DNA of 6,181 bases from the NCBI GenBank assembly GCA_030018795.1, contig JASEHA010000145.1, positions 1-6,181 of the forward strand, written 5' to 3'. Positions 1 through 5,963 of this stretch are shown here, one piece after another (the stretch's first letter is position 1; the number at the start of each line of letters is the position of its first letter). The position numbers were made by a program, and so were the translations under genes. The DNA is from a bacterium (GTDB lineage Bacteria; UBA9089; CG2-30-40-21). The notes below the pieces were generated by a model that saw nothing but the letters and a program-made list of their open reading frames with translations, was not told the origin of the DNA and ran no database searches.

Positions 1-206
1 CCCCGCGCGAGTGGGGGTGTTTCTTGATTAATCAATTCCACCGCCTGATTTTGAGAGTCTTCCCCGCGCGAGTGGGGGTGTTTCTGCTATTAGAGCAAGG
101 ATATCATTATCACAAAAGTCTTCCCCGCGCGAGTGGGGGTGTTTCCAGTATGACAATCTGTCGTAATCTTCCATTGAAGTCTTCCCCGCGCGAGTGGGGG
201 TGTTTC
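1..206 (+). CRISPR. CRISPR array, left segment (type I-E-like repeats)
   Basis: Four copies of one repeat are seen: a 5'-truncated copy at 1-23 and full 28-bp copies at 57-84, 118-145 and 179-206, with no mismatches. They separate three spacers of exactly 33 nt (24-56, 85-117, 146-178). The repeat core CCCCGCGCGAGTGGGG folds as a 6-bp stem (one G-U pair) closed by a GCGA tetraloop, which is typical of type I-E repeats cut by Cas6e. Cleavage below the stem would leave a handle GTGTTTC plus the next base. That next base is always T or C, so the repeat may be effectively 29 nt with a PAM-derived last position, as in E. coli. The + orientation is inferred from similarity to I-E repeats. No leader and no cas genes are present. 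The window starts inside a repeat, so the array extends further left. Confidence 0.97.
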
Positions 207-239
207 TTGCCGTGAAGCAGTCAGTGCTTCTTTTGCGAG
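207..239 (+). other. Candidate spacer/protospacer at left junction
   Basis: This is the 33-nt stretch where the next spacer should be. It follows a complete repeat and starts with T, like most spacers here, but no repeat follows at 240. Instead the sequence continues as an open reading frame (208-321) without a break. The simplest reading is that these 33 bases are both a spacer in the host array and an identical protospacer in the phage. The length is inferred from neighbouring spacers; nothing in the sequence marks its 3' end. An upstream PAM cannot be read because the repeat occupies that side. Confidence 0.6.
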
Positions 240-321
240 GAAATTACACAAAGGGCTGACTCAGGATGGATGGGAAGAGCTGCTCCAATGCTTGACCATA
301 GACGATGAGGTTAACCAGTAG
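208..321 (+). pseudogene. 3' fragment of a phage gene, 5' part missing
   Basis: Thirty-seven sense codons followed by TAG at 319-321 read as a natural protein C-terminus, beginning CREAVSASFARKL and ending LTIDDEVNQ. The composition is amphipathic and charged, and the fragment sits 39 bases before the next gene on the same strand with the same style of ribosome binding site. The frame is open back into the CRISPR repeat, but that part is not credible coding sequence, so the true 5' portion is absent. I do not recognise the family. In phage head modules the gene upstream of the small genes and capsid is often portal or a minor head protein, but this fragment is too short to decide. It is classed as broken because of the junction, not because of an internal mutation. 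Confidence 0.6.
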
Positions 322-360
322 GTGATTTAGATAAAACTGCTATTCAAGGAGGACGAAAAA

Positions 361-585
361 ATGAGTAAATACGTAGGATACTGTAACAATGGTGATAAAA
401 GTTATCAATTTAAGTATAACACAAAAGCAGTAGCTCTTTGGGAGATTAAAGGAGTAGCCAGAGGGGCTTGCTATAAGGGAGGCAAATGTTACTGGAGTAT
501 CACTTTGACGTCAACTGGTGAGATTGTAGCGAAGGGATATGTCGAGAAGGATATGTCGAGAGGGATATGTCGAGAAAGTACTTGA
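361..585 (+). CDS. Small cysteine-containing phage protein, unknown function
   Basis: A 74-residue protein starts at an ATG 7 bases after a strong ribosome binding site (AAGGAGGA, 346-353). It has four cysteines (C8, C37, C43, C70); C37 and C43 lie in a CYKGGKC motif that could be a disulfide or metal knuckle. Alternating hydrophobic residues suggest a small beta-rich fold. There is no signal peptide or membrane segment. I do not recognise the family. The last 16 or so codons run through three copies of a 13-base unit with a 14-base period, so each copy is read in a different frame. The C-terminus is therefore suspect: with one copy the gene would read on to TAG at 617-619, ending KVLDKNQIMSYTIV. 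The stop codon overlaps the -35 box of the following promoter. Confidence 0.75.
   Translation: MSKYVGYCNNGDKSYQFKYNTKAVALWEIKGVARGACYKGGKCYWSITLTSTGEIVAKGYVEKDMSRGICREST
535..575 (+). repeat. Short tandem repeat, 3 x GGATATGTCGAGA
   Basis: Three exact copies of the 13-mer GGATATGTCGAGA lie at 535-547, 549-561 and 563-575, separated by single bases (period 14). A related ATGTCG occurs again at 599-604 inside the promoter spacer. Because 14 is not a multiple of 3, each gain or loss of a copy changes the reading frame of the gene at 361. The alternative is a set of regulator binding sites just upstream of the promoter at 582-610. Confidence 0.9.
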
Positions 586-610
586 CAAAAATCAGATTAT
601 GTCGTATACT
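582..610 (+). promoter_or_regulatory. Consensus sigma70-type promoter with palindromic -10 region
   Basis: A perfect -35 box TTGACA (582-587) and a near-perfect -10 box TATACT (605-610) are separated by 17 bases, the optimal spacing. The predicted start is near 617. The -10 box is the left half of a perfect 14-bp palindrome, TATACTATAGTATA (605-618), which would suit a dimeric repressor covering the -10 and start site. The reverse strand shows the same -10 but no -35 at the right distance, so I call it + only. The first thing downstream is a terminator, not a gene. Confidence 0.85.
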
Positions 611-616
611 ATAGTA

Positions 617-707
617 TAGGCTGGCTTGAAGCAGATAAATGTTGTTTTTTTGTATTGTTGAGCGGGGAGAGGCTATCAAAGACTAATTATCTTTGATAGC
701 CTTTTTT
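617..707 (+). ncRNA. Putative ~90-nt small RNA or attenuated leader
   Basis: The strong promoter at 582-610 and the intrinsic terminator at 671-707 define a transcript of about 90 nt with no convincing gene inside. It is either a phage small RNA or a leader whose terminator limits transcription into the gene at 737 and the capsid operon. A tiny frame at 639-686 (MLFFCIVERGEAIKD, stop in the terminator loop) lacks a good ribosome binding site. No known RNA family is recognised. The boundaries are predictions from promoter and terminator positions. Confidence 0.55.
671..707 (+). terminator. Rho-independent terminator
   Basis: A perfect 11-bp stem (GGCTATCAAAG at 671-681 paired with CTTTGATAGCC at 691-701) with a 9-nt loop is followed by six T residues (702-707). 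A670-T702 can extend the stem by one pair. This is a canonical intrinsic terminator for + strand transcription, about 60 bases after the promoter's predicted start. The reverse strand lacks a T-run at the corresponding place, so it is not bidirectional. Confidence 0.9.
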
Positions 708-724
708 GCCTTTATAAGGCAAAA
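704..724 (+). promoter_or_regulatory. Second hairpin overlapping terminator T-tract and abutting the RBS
   Basis: TTTTGCCTT (704-712), loop TAT and AAGGCAAAA (716-724) form a perfect 9-bp hairpin. Its left arm uses the last four T residues of the terminator, and its right arm ends at the ribosome binding site AGGGG (724-728) of the gene at 737. It could not form in a transcript that ends at 707, but in read-through RNA it would sit directly beside the ribosome binding site. A regulatory role is inferred only. Confidence 0.5.
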
Positions 725-736
725 GGGGAATTAATT

Positions 737-1057
737 ATGGCAACACAAGCACGGTTAGACTTAATTACAAAAATGAATGCTAAGACGGCAAAAAAAACTG
801 CTGGCAATTTAGAAAGCCATGCAGAAGCTGTCTCTATAGAGACTATAGACGCAATCGCACAAGGGGTGATTGAGATAGCAAAGACTGTAAATGTAGTTAA
901 TGTTGGAGAACAGTTGCCTGAGCCAGCAGGCAAAAAATACACGGTCGTTTGGCAAGCTCCATCTCATATACAGATAATCACACTTGGTGAAAGTATCGAG
1001 GCAACGAATACAGAAATTCTGTTTGCCGATGGCTCAAAAATATTAATAGAGAGGTAA
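737..1057 (+). CDS. Small phage structural-module protein, unknown function
   Basis: A 106-residue protein starts at ATG 737, 8 bases after AGGGG (724-728). The first ~50 residues (MATQARLDLITKMNAKTAKK onward) look alpha-helical and basic at the front. The rest (from about residue 64, KKYTVVWQAP, to FADGSKILIER) looks beta-stranded. There is no signal peptide or membrane helix. It lies 5 bases upstream of the capsid polyprotein, whose ribosome binding site overlaps this gene's last codons, so the two are probably co-translated. Position suggests a minor head or decoration protein, but I recognise no family motif and make no functional call. Confidence 0.8.
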   Translation: MATQARLDLITKMNAKTAKKTAGNLESHAEAVSIETIDAIAQGVIEIAKTVNVVNVGEQLPEPAGKKYTVVWQAPSHIQIITLGESIEATNTEILFADGSKILIER

Positions 1058-1062
1058 GATAT

Positions 1063-4000
1063 ATGCCGTATAGTGCAAATAATTATCCTGATATGATAAA
1101 GAGATTGACTAAAAAGGAAAAAGAAATCTGGATTGCTGCATATAATGCAGCAGTTGAGGATTACGATAAAGACAAGACCACTGCCAAGACTAAAGAAGAG
1201 TATGGATACAAAGTTGCCTGGGCAGCAGTCAAAAAGTATCAGGAGAAAAACGAGGTATCTAGTATGAGTATAAGCGAAACATTGAAACAAATTGATGAAG
1301 CTGGAAAAAGAAACTCTGTGGCAGACGAGATAAAAATAAAAGAGATATTGAAGCTGGCTACGGAGCTATTAGATGCTATTGTTATTCCTACGGAGGCGAG
1401 TGAAAGCATACAGGGAAGCCAAGAAGAAAGAAGAGACAAACTGTCTAATGCTTTAAGACGGACATTAGTGGGTGATCGCTATTATATTGAGGCAGTATTC
1501 GATGATATGGTGATATTTTGCTTGTGGGGAGATAGTGCGGTCGGCAACAAATACTACCAAGCAGGCTATAATATATCTCCTATCAATAATGAAGATTACA
1601 TTATTAGTGATATTAGAGAAGTCAATCTTGTGACTATAATACAAGTGGTCAACGAAAGGATAATCAGACTGCAGACACAGACAATTGTTGAGAGCAAGCA
1701 AGATAAGCCGTCTAATAAGAAAAACGAAAACAGGAAGCCTCACCAGATAAACGAAATAATTACATTGAAAGACTACGAGATATTAGAGGAACAAAGGGAT
1801 GTCAAGGGCAAAACTGTGTTCCTAAAAATCCGTGTCCCTGTGGCTCAAATTGCAGATACGGTGAATGAGAATAAAAGAAAATATCCTGCTGCCGTATTAA
1901 AAGAAAGCATTTGTCAACAGCAGAAATTGGCTGAGATGAACAGCCTTACAATGTATGATACGCATCCCAAAAACAACTCTGGGACAGTAGCCAGCATTAT
2001 CGGGAAGATAAGTCAATTGAGCTTTAGTGACGAAACGAAAACCGTTTCACTTGATGAGGTAGTATTTATAGCTACCTCAACAGGAATAGATTGTATGGAA
2101 GTTATAAGGGCAGGTATCCCTCTGCAAGTTAGTCAGCGTGGCGAAGGTTATAGTCATATCGAGAATATCGGTGGACAGCCCATAGAGATTGTTGAAAGCC
2201 AACAAGTTTTTGGATATGATTTATTGCCTCCAGGTGCGGCAAGCGTGCAGGATAAAGGGAATAAGGTTGAGATTTTAGAAAGCAAAAAGGAGATAGTTAA
2301 GATGGAAGTAACACAAGTGCAGTTAGACGAGATGATGCAGAAAGTTGCGTCTGACACTGTAAAAGCAGTCATGACGGAACGACAAAAAGATTTTGATGAG
2401 CTAAAGACATTGCAGGAAGAGATTAAGGCAGAGAAGGCAGTAGAGAGCCAAATCAAAACAAATGAGGCAGCAGTGAAGGTAAGGATTGCAAATGATAGTT
2501 TCAGGTTTAGCAGGTTTAATGAACATCAGCAGAAGGTTATTCTTGAGGGATTGGATTACTCAGGGACAACAGAGGCGGTAAACGCACGGTTAGACGAGCG
2601 TATTAAAATGATGGATACCAGCATCGCAGCTGTGAGGCTTGAGGAGCGAGGTATTAGGAGAGGCACAAGCGGAAGCTCATTGATTGTCGAGGTCGGAGCA
2701 AGTGCAATGCCCGGACAGGAAAGAATAGCTAAATTGAGCGAAGCAACTAAGAATTTGTTGCAGATGGATGAGGCAATCAAGACATCTGCAAGGACAACAG
2801 CACACATCAAAGCAGTGTTGGAGAATTTTGCACGGATCAATGAGAGGGCATTATTGAATGAGGCTGACACAATGGGTGCGGGTAACCTGCCAACAGTAAC
2901 GCAATATTCCGCAGTGGTGATTGAGCAGGCATTCCAGCTTATCACTTCGCTGGATTTGTGTGATATAGGCACAATGAATAGCTCTCCAATTGATGTGTTT
3001 TTGGAGAATTATTCTGAGAATCCAAAAGCTAATATCAATGCACTCAAAGTAGTGCAGGGCGGGACGATGGCAAAAGCCGCTTTATCTTTGGCAAAGTTTC
3101 CTCTATATTCAGAGGTTTTAAAGTTAAGAGTTGGGCTATACGAGGAAGCTCTGGTGGCTGCTAAGTCTGCTAACAACTATGACATTGAGGCAAGGAGTAT
3201 TTTGTCTCTAGTTAAGGATTTCTCCAGAAGAAAAGACATGTTTAACTATGGTTTAATGCTGGCAAAATCCGATTGTTATGATGTTGGCAAAGTTACGACA
3301 AGTGAAACATTATCGCAGGTAGGGACAACTACTAAATGGTATGGTATCCACGGCGGGTTGAATTATCTGCTTAACCCAACTGATGCTGTTGCCAGGGCAA
3401 ATAGACACCATATGTGGGTTAAGAATGAATTCATCAAGAAGTTTGATTCGAATAATAATCTTGCAAGCACATACCTTGCATTGGCAGGGACAGATGCAAC
3501 ATCAATATTACAGGCAGTGATAGTGGTTGATAGCTCTGCAACCCCAAAAACATTGGTCTATGGGTATCTGCAGGCAGACGACACAGTAAGGGTTGCAGAG
3601 AATGATTTGACCTCTGCATTAGCTGATTACTATGTGCTGTATCCAGATGGGGCAATAGTGATTAGCGATAGTCCCGTAACATCTGGATTGACTGGACCGT
3701 ATAAGGCAAAATACACCTATACCAAGAATGCAAGGGTCTGGATGGCAACACCTCCTGCAGGTGTCTCTTTTGAAAATCATCTGAAGGAATTGCACATGCT
3801 CACAGGGCAAGCAAAAACTCAGTTGGTTGGTAGCAGATACTGGATTGCCAATTTCTTGGCAGCGTCAACATCAACCGCAGATATGTTGAGCAACTCGATA
3901 TTGTATCAACAAGCAGGCAGCAATCCTGCCAATGCGATTGGGTCAGATGGTTGGATTGAGAGGTTCGCAGGTTTTGTGCCAACGAAGTCAGTCATCATCC

Positions 4001-4182
4001 CTGATGACAGGCTGATTGTTGGAGTCAAAGGGGCAATCGCAGTTAGAAGCCATGTGCCATACAGGATTGAGGGACCGATAAGAACAGTTGGAATAGCAGA
4101 AAGTGAGTATCAGGCATTAGAGACTGAAGGGACAGACTGTTTCATTGCCTCGAAGCTGGCAACGGTAGGAATTGGACAGTAG
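1063..4182 (+). CDS. Fused ChaB-like / prohead protease / scaffold / major capsid polyprotein
   Basis: This 1039-residue protein appears to hold a whole head-assembly set. Residues 1-62 match ChaB (start MPY, then KVAWAAVK at 50-57). Residues ~120-195 are a middle domain with a VFDD motif, seen as a linker-like module in phage proteins. Residues ~230-400 fit the S80/T4 gp21-like prohead protease pattern: NENKRKYP, MYDTHP with candidate catalytic His301, VSQRGEG with candidate nucleophile Ser357, then GYDLLPPGAA. Residues 414-590 are rich in Glu, Lys and Ala and likely coiled, as expected of scaffold. Residues 601-1039 look like a major capsid protein, with a C-terminal stretch (VPTKSVIIPDDRLIVGVKG, then VRSHVPYRIEGP) typical of HK97-fold coats. 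A T4-type (L/I)xE cleavage site, LLNE/A at 600/601, precedes the capsid part. The start is set by GAGAGG at 1049-1054. Domain calls are from memory of family patterns; the fusion itself is seen directly as one uninterrupted frame. Confidence 0.85.
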   Translation: MPYSANNYPDMIKRLTKKEKEIWIAAYNAAVEDYDKDKTTAKTKEEYGYKVAWAAVKKYQEKNEVSSMSISETLKQIDEAGKRNSVADEIKIKEILKLATELLDAIVIPTEASESIQGSQEERRDKLSNALRRTLVGDRYYIEAVFDDMVIFCLWGDSAVGNKYYQAGYNISPINNEDYIISDIREVNLVTIIQVVNERIIRLQTQTIVESKQDKPSNKKNENRKPHQINEIITLKDYEILEEQRDVKGKTVFLKIRVPVAQIADTVNENKRKYPAAVLKESICQQQKLAEMNSLTMYDTHPKNNSGTVASIIGKISQLSFSDETKTVSLDEVVFIATSTGIDCMEVIRAGIPLQVSQRGEGYSHIENIGGQPIEIVESQQVFGYDLLPPGAASVQDKGNKVEILESKKEIVKMEVTQVQLDEMMQKVASDTVKAVMTERQKDFDELKTLQEEIKAEKAVESQIKTNEAAVKVRIANDSFRFSRFNEHQQKVILEGLDYSGTTEAVNARLDERIKMMDTSIAAVRLEERGIRRGTSGSSLIVEVGASAMPGQERIAKLSEATKNLLQMDEAIKTSARTTAHIKAVLENFARINERALLNEADTMGAGNLPTVTQYSAVVIEQAFQLITSLDLCDIGTMNSSPIDVFLENYSENPKANINALKVVQGGTMAKAALSLAKFPLYSEVLKLRVGLYEEALVAAKSANNYDIEARSILSLVKDFSRRKDMFNYGLMLAKSDCYDVGKVTTSETLSQVGTTTKWYGIHGGLNYLLNPTDAVARANRHHMWVKNEFIKKFDSNNNLASTYLALAGTDATSILQAVIVVDSSATPKTLVYGYLQADDTVRVAENDLTSALADYYVLYPDGAIVISDSPVTSGLTGPYKAKYTYTKNARVWMATPPAGVSFENHLKELHMLTGQAKTQLVGSRYWIANFLAASTSTADMLSNSILYQQAGSNPANAIGSDGWIERFAGFVPTKSVIIPDDRLIVGVKGAIAVRSHVPYRIEGPIRTVGIAESEYQALETEGTDCFIASKLATVGIGQ
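2287..2304 (+). promoter_or_regulatory. Internal ribosome binding site and ATG at protease/scaffold border
   Basis: AAGGAG (2287-2292) lies 9 bases before an in-frame ATG (2302-2304, Met414), exactly where the protease domain ends and the charged scaffold begins. Initiation here would give a 626-residue scaffold-capsid protein without the protease. This parallels lambda, where the Nu3 scaffold starts inside the C protease gene. The ribosome binding site is as strong as those of the separate genes here; use in vivo is inferred. Confidence 0.6.
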
Positions 4183-4200
4183 AGGTAGAGAAGGTGAGAA

Positions 4201-5070
4201 ATGAACCGAGCACAATTCAGTAGCCAGTTAAGAGATAGGGTCAGGGACAGGGTTGAGGTCGTGGGGGCAACTCCAATAGTGGCAGAGATTGTCCCCACGC
4301 GGAGACCAATGATTTCATCGACAATATATCTCACGGTTTCTGGTGCGACAGCATGGGGCACAGTAACCGTAGCTGGCATTGATAGTACGGGGATGCCAGC
4401 TACGGAAGATGTTGTGTTTGCAAATAATGAGATGAAACCCACCAGCAAAACATATAAGTCAGTGTCTAAAATTACAACAGCAGATTTTACTGGTGGGTTA
4501 ATTGAGGCGAAGACAACATATAAAGATTTTGATGATACGGAATTAGACAATATACTGTCGGAAGCACTACAAGAATTCTCACGGCATAGACCGCAGATTG
4601 TGGTTGAAGAGATTGCGACAACATTAGCAAATGAATATCTCTTGCCACAAAGACAACTGTGGATACAGAATATAACAGATTTAGTAGGGAATGATTTACT
4701 CTGGCAGGAGCGGAACGGAAAATATGTTTTGTTGGGCTATGATGGGAACAGTTGGGATGGGTATATCGTCAATGAGCTGAGCTCATCAGTAGAGAACGCT
4801 ATAGGTAATCTGGCAAATTTCAGAATTTACTACGCAGCGATTACCCCGATAGCAGACGTGCGTGACGACATGATTGGATTATTGCTCTTGTGCTGCGAGG
4901 CTCTCTGTGATAAGATGAAAAGCGAAGAGCCAGACCGCTGGTGTGGATACTCGGTGAATGTGCCTGGCGTTGAAAAGCTGGACATATCCACAGAGTTCAG
5001 GAAGGCATACGAGAACAAAATGAGGGAGTTTACCCGAAGGGTTGGTGTCCCTTATGGCTGTAGAAGTTAA
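4201..5070 (+). CDS. Head-tail connector/adaptor-like protein with inserted beta domain
   Basis: A 289-residue protein starts at ATG 4201 after AAGGTGAG (4191-4198), 18 bases behind the capsid gene. The N-terminal helix (SQLRDRVRDRV) and the segment YKDFDDTELDNILSEALQEF followed by SRHRP resemble the first helices of head-tail adaptor proteins (HK97 gp6 / lambda gpW-gpFII neighbourhood). Between them, at about residues 38-103, sits a Thr/Val/Gly-rich stretch (TIYLTVSGATAWGTVTVAG, then VFANN, TSKTYKSVSKIT) that looks like a beta-sandwich module of the kind found in virion decoration domains. The C-terminal part (SEEPDRW to FTRRVGVPYG) looks helical. It would bridge the portal ring to the tail-completion proteins. 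Its place directly after the capsid fits. The exact family is uncertain. Confidence 0.7.
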   Translation: MNRAQFSSQLRDRVRDRVEVVGATPIVAEIVPTRRPMISSTIYLTVSGATAWGTVTVAGIDSTGMPATEDVVFANNEMKPTSKTYKSVSKITTADFTGGLIEAKTTYKDFDDTELDNILSEALQEFSRHRPQIVVEEIATTLANEYLLPQRQLWIQNITDLVGNDLLWQERNGKYVLLGYDGNSWDGYIVNELSSSVENAIGNLANFRIYYAAITPIADVRDDMIGLLLLCCEALCDKMKSEEPDRWCGYSVNVPGVEKLDISTEFRKAYENKMREFTRRVGVPYGCRS

Positions 5071-5548
5071 GATAATAGCAGAGCCAACATTTGATCAATT
5101 AACACAGTTAATTGATAGGGTTAGGCGAGAAGCTCTATCTGATTTAACCGAGTTTTGGACTGAGTTAGAAAAGTTCGTAGCAAAGACGATTGAAAAGCGA
5201 TTTGACACGGAGGGACACGGCAGATGGGAAGCGTTGAGTCCAGCATATAAAGCATGGAAAGATATACATTATCCAGGGATGCCGATATTGCAGAGGACAC
5301 AAAAACTAATACATGCTGCAACAAAAAAGGGAGCAGAGGGGAACATAGACGAAAAGACAAGAACCAGTTTTGCTTGGGGAGTAGATACGAGTGCAATACC
5401 ATATGCAGCCTCTGTGCAAAGTGGAAGACGTGCACCATCCAGAATTTGGTGTGAGTTAGAACCTGATGAGGTGGATGATGTCAACCTGAATTTTGGATAT
5501 TGGTTGAGACGGAGATTAGAAACAGAATGTGAGGCATACGGAAAATGA
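5054..5548 (+). CDS. Mu gpG-like phage virion morphogenesis / tail completion protein
   Basis: A 164-residue protein from ATG 5054. The core FDTEGHGRWEALSPAYKAWK followed by YPGMPILQRTQKLIHA matches the pattern of the phage virion morphogenesis family (Mu gpG-like, PF05069): F-x-T-x-G-x-G-x-W-x-x-L-S-x-x-Y-x-x-W-K, then P-I-L-x-x-T-x-x-L. The N-terminal ~60 residues are helical. The later YAASVQSGRRAPSR is the usual IPYA-x-x-x-x-x-G-x-x-x-P-x-R segment. Proteins of this family help join or complete head and tail. The gene overlaps the connector gene by 17 bases and the next gene by 4 (ATGA), indicating translational coupling. A TTG at 5042 in the same frame is possible; ATG is preferred because it gives the usual short N-terminus, although its upstream GAAGGG (5036-5041) is rather far away. 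Confidence 0.82.
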   Translation: MAVEVKIIAEPTFDQLTQLIDRVRREALSDLTEFWTELEKFVAKTIEKRFDTEGHGRWEALSPAYKAWKDIHYPGMPILQRTQKLIHAATKKGAEGNIDEKTRTSFAWGVDTSAIPYAASVQSGRRAPSRIWCELEPDEVDDVNLNFGYWLRRRLETECEAYGK

Positions 5549-5963
5549 TTGAAACAGGATGTTTTTATAATGACGCGGTAGCGAATATTGTGGAGATATT
5601 GAATAGAGAAAAAATAGCTATAGGCATTAAACATGTGTTTGGAGGCATACCCCCATTTATTCCTGTTGACCTATTCCCTGTCATTTGCGTAACTCGGCAG
5701 ACGAAGAATGCAGATGGTTTTTTGATAACTCCTGCAACATTGCGGATAGAGTTAAATGTTGAGATCTGGTTGCAGTATTTAGAGATTGACCAATCGGTTG
5801 TTGAAAAAGTAAAAAACGATATTAATTATGCCTCAAAGATTGAGGATGCGGTGGGATTGTTGGCACAAAAGATTGAAACAGTGTTGAGGGTAAACCGAAC
5901 GCTGGACGGATATTGTCAGGAGACGCAATTACAATCAACGGATTTTCGATTCAGGGGACAGGC
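5545..5963 (+). CDS. Tail-terminator-like phage protein, 3' end missing at CRISPR junction
   Basis: The gene starts at ATG 5545, overlapping the previous stop as ATGA. About 139 residues are present. The pattern (FPVICVTRQ, then beta strands TLRIELNVEIWLQYLEI, then helix IEDAVGLLAQKIETVLRVNR and TLDGYCQE) resembles the tail terminator / neck proteins that follow gpG-like genes and cap the tail tube in siphophages or myophages. At 5963/5964 the frame enters a CRISPR repeat. The apparent continuation to a stop at 6022-6024 is repeat and spacer sequence, not phage protein, so the natural C-terminus is absent. The family call rests on order and secondary-structure pattern and is moderate. Confidence 0.65.
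5931..5963 (+). other. Candidate spacer/protospacer at right junction
   Basis: These are the 33 bases immediately before the first right-hand repeat. They are still in frame with the tail-terminator-like gene and there is no repeat upstream. If this is a spacer identical to a phage protospacer, the phage sequence just upstream (CGCAATT ending at 5930) would show the PAM side. Taking T5930 as the first base gives a 34-nt spacer starting with a pyrimidine like all the others, with AAT or ATT as the flanking motif. The boundary is inferred. Confidence 0.6.

Noticed and set aside
24..215. Open frame of 63 codons across the left array
   Set aside because: It reads through CRISPR repeats and spacers; the repeated PREWG-like motif is just the translated repeat.
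639..686. 15-residue leader peptide in the promoter-terminator unit
   Set aside because: No clear ribosome binding site and no codon pattern pointing to attenuation by a specific amino acid.
2154..2972. Minus-strand open frames inside the polyprotein gene
   Set aside because: They lie opposite a strongly supported coding frame and show no family motifs or ribosome binding sites.
5042..5054. TTG start for the gpG-like gene
   Set aside because: It adds only four residues; ATG at 5054 is the stronger start codon and gives a typical N-terminus, though neither ribosome binding site is ideal.
207..5963. Whole-phage integration through one spacer by single crossover
   Set aside because: That would leave the same spacer at both junctions. 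Bases 207-239 and 5931-5963 are different sequences.
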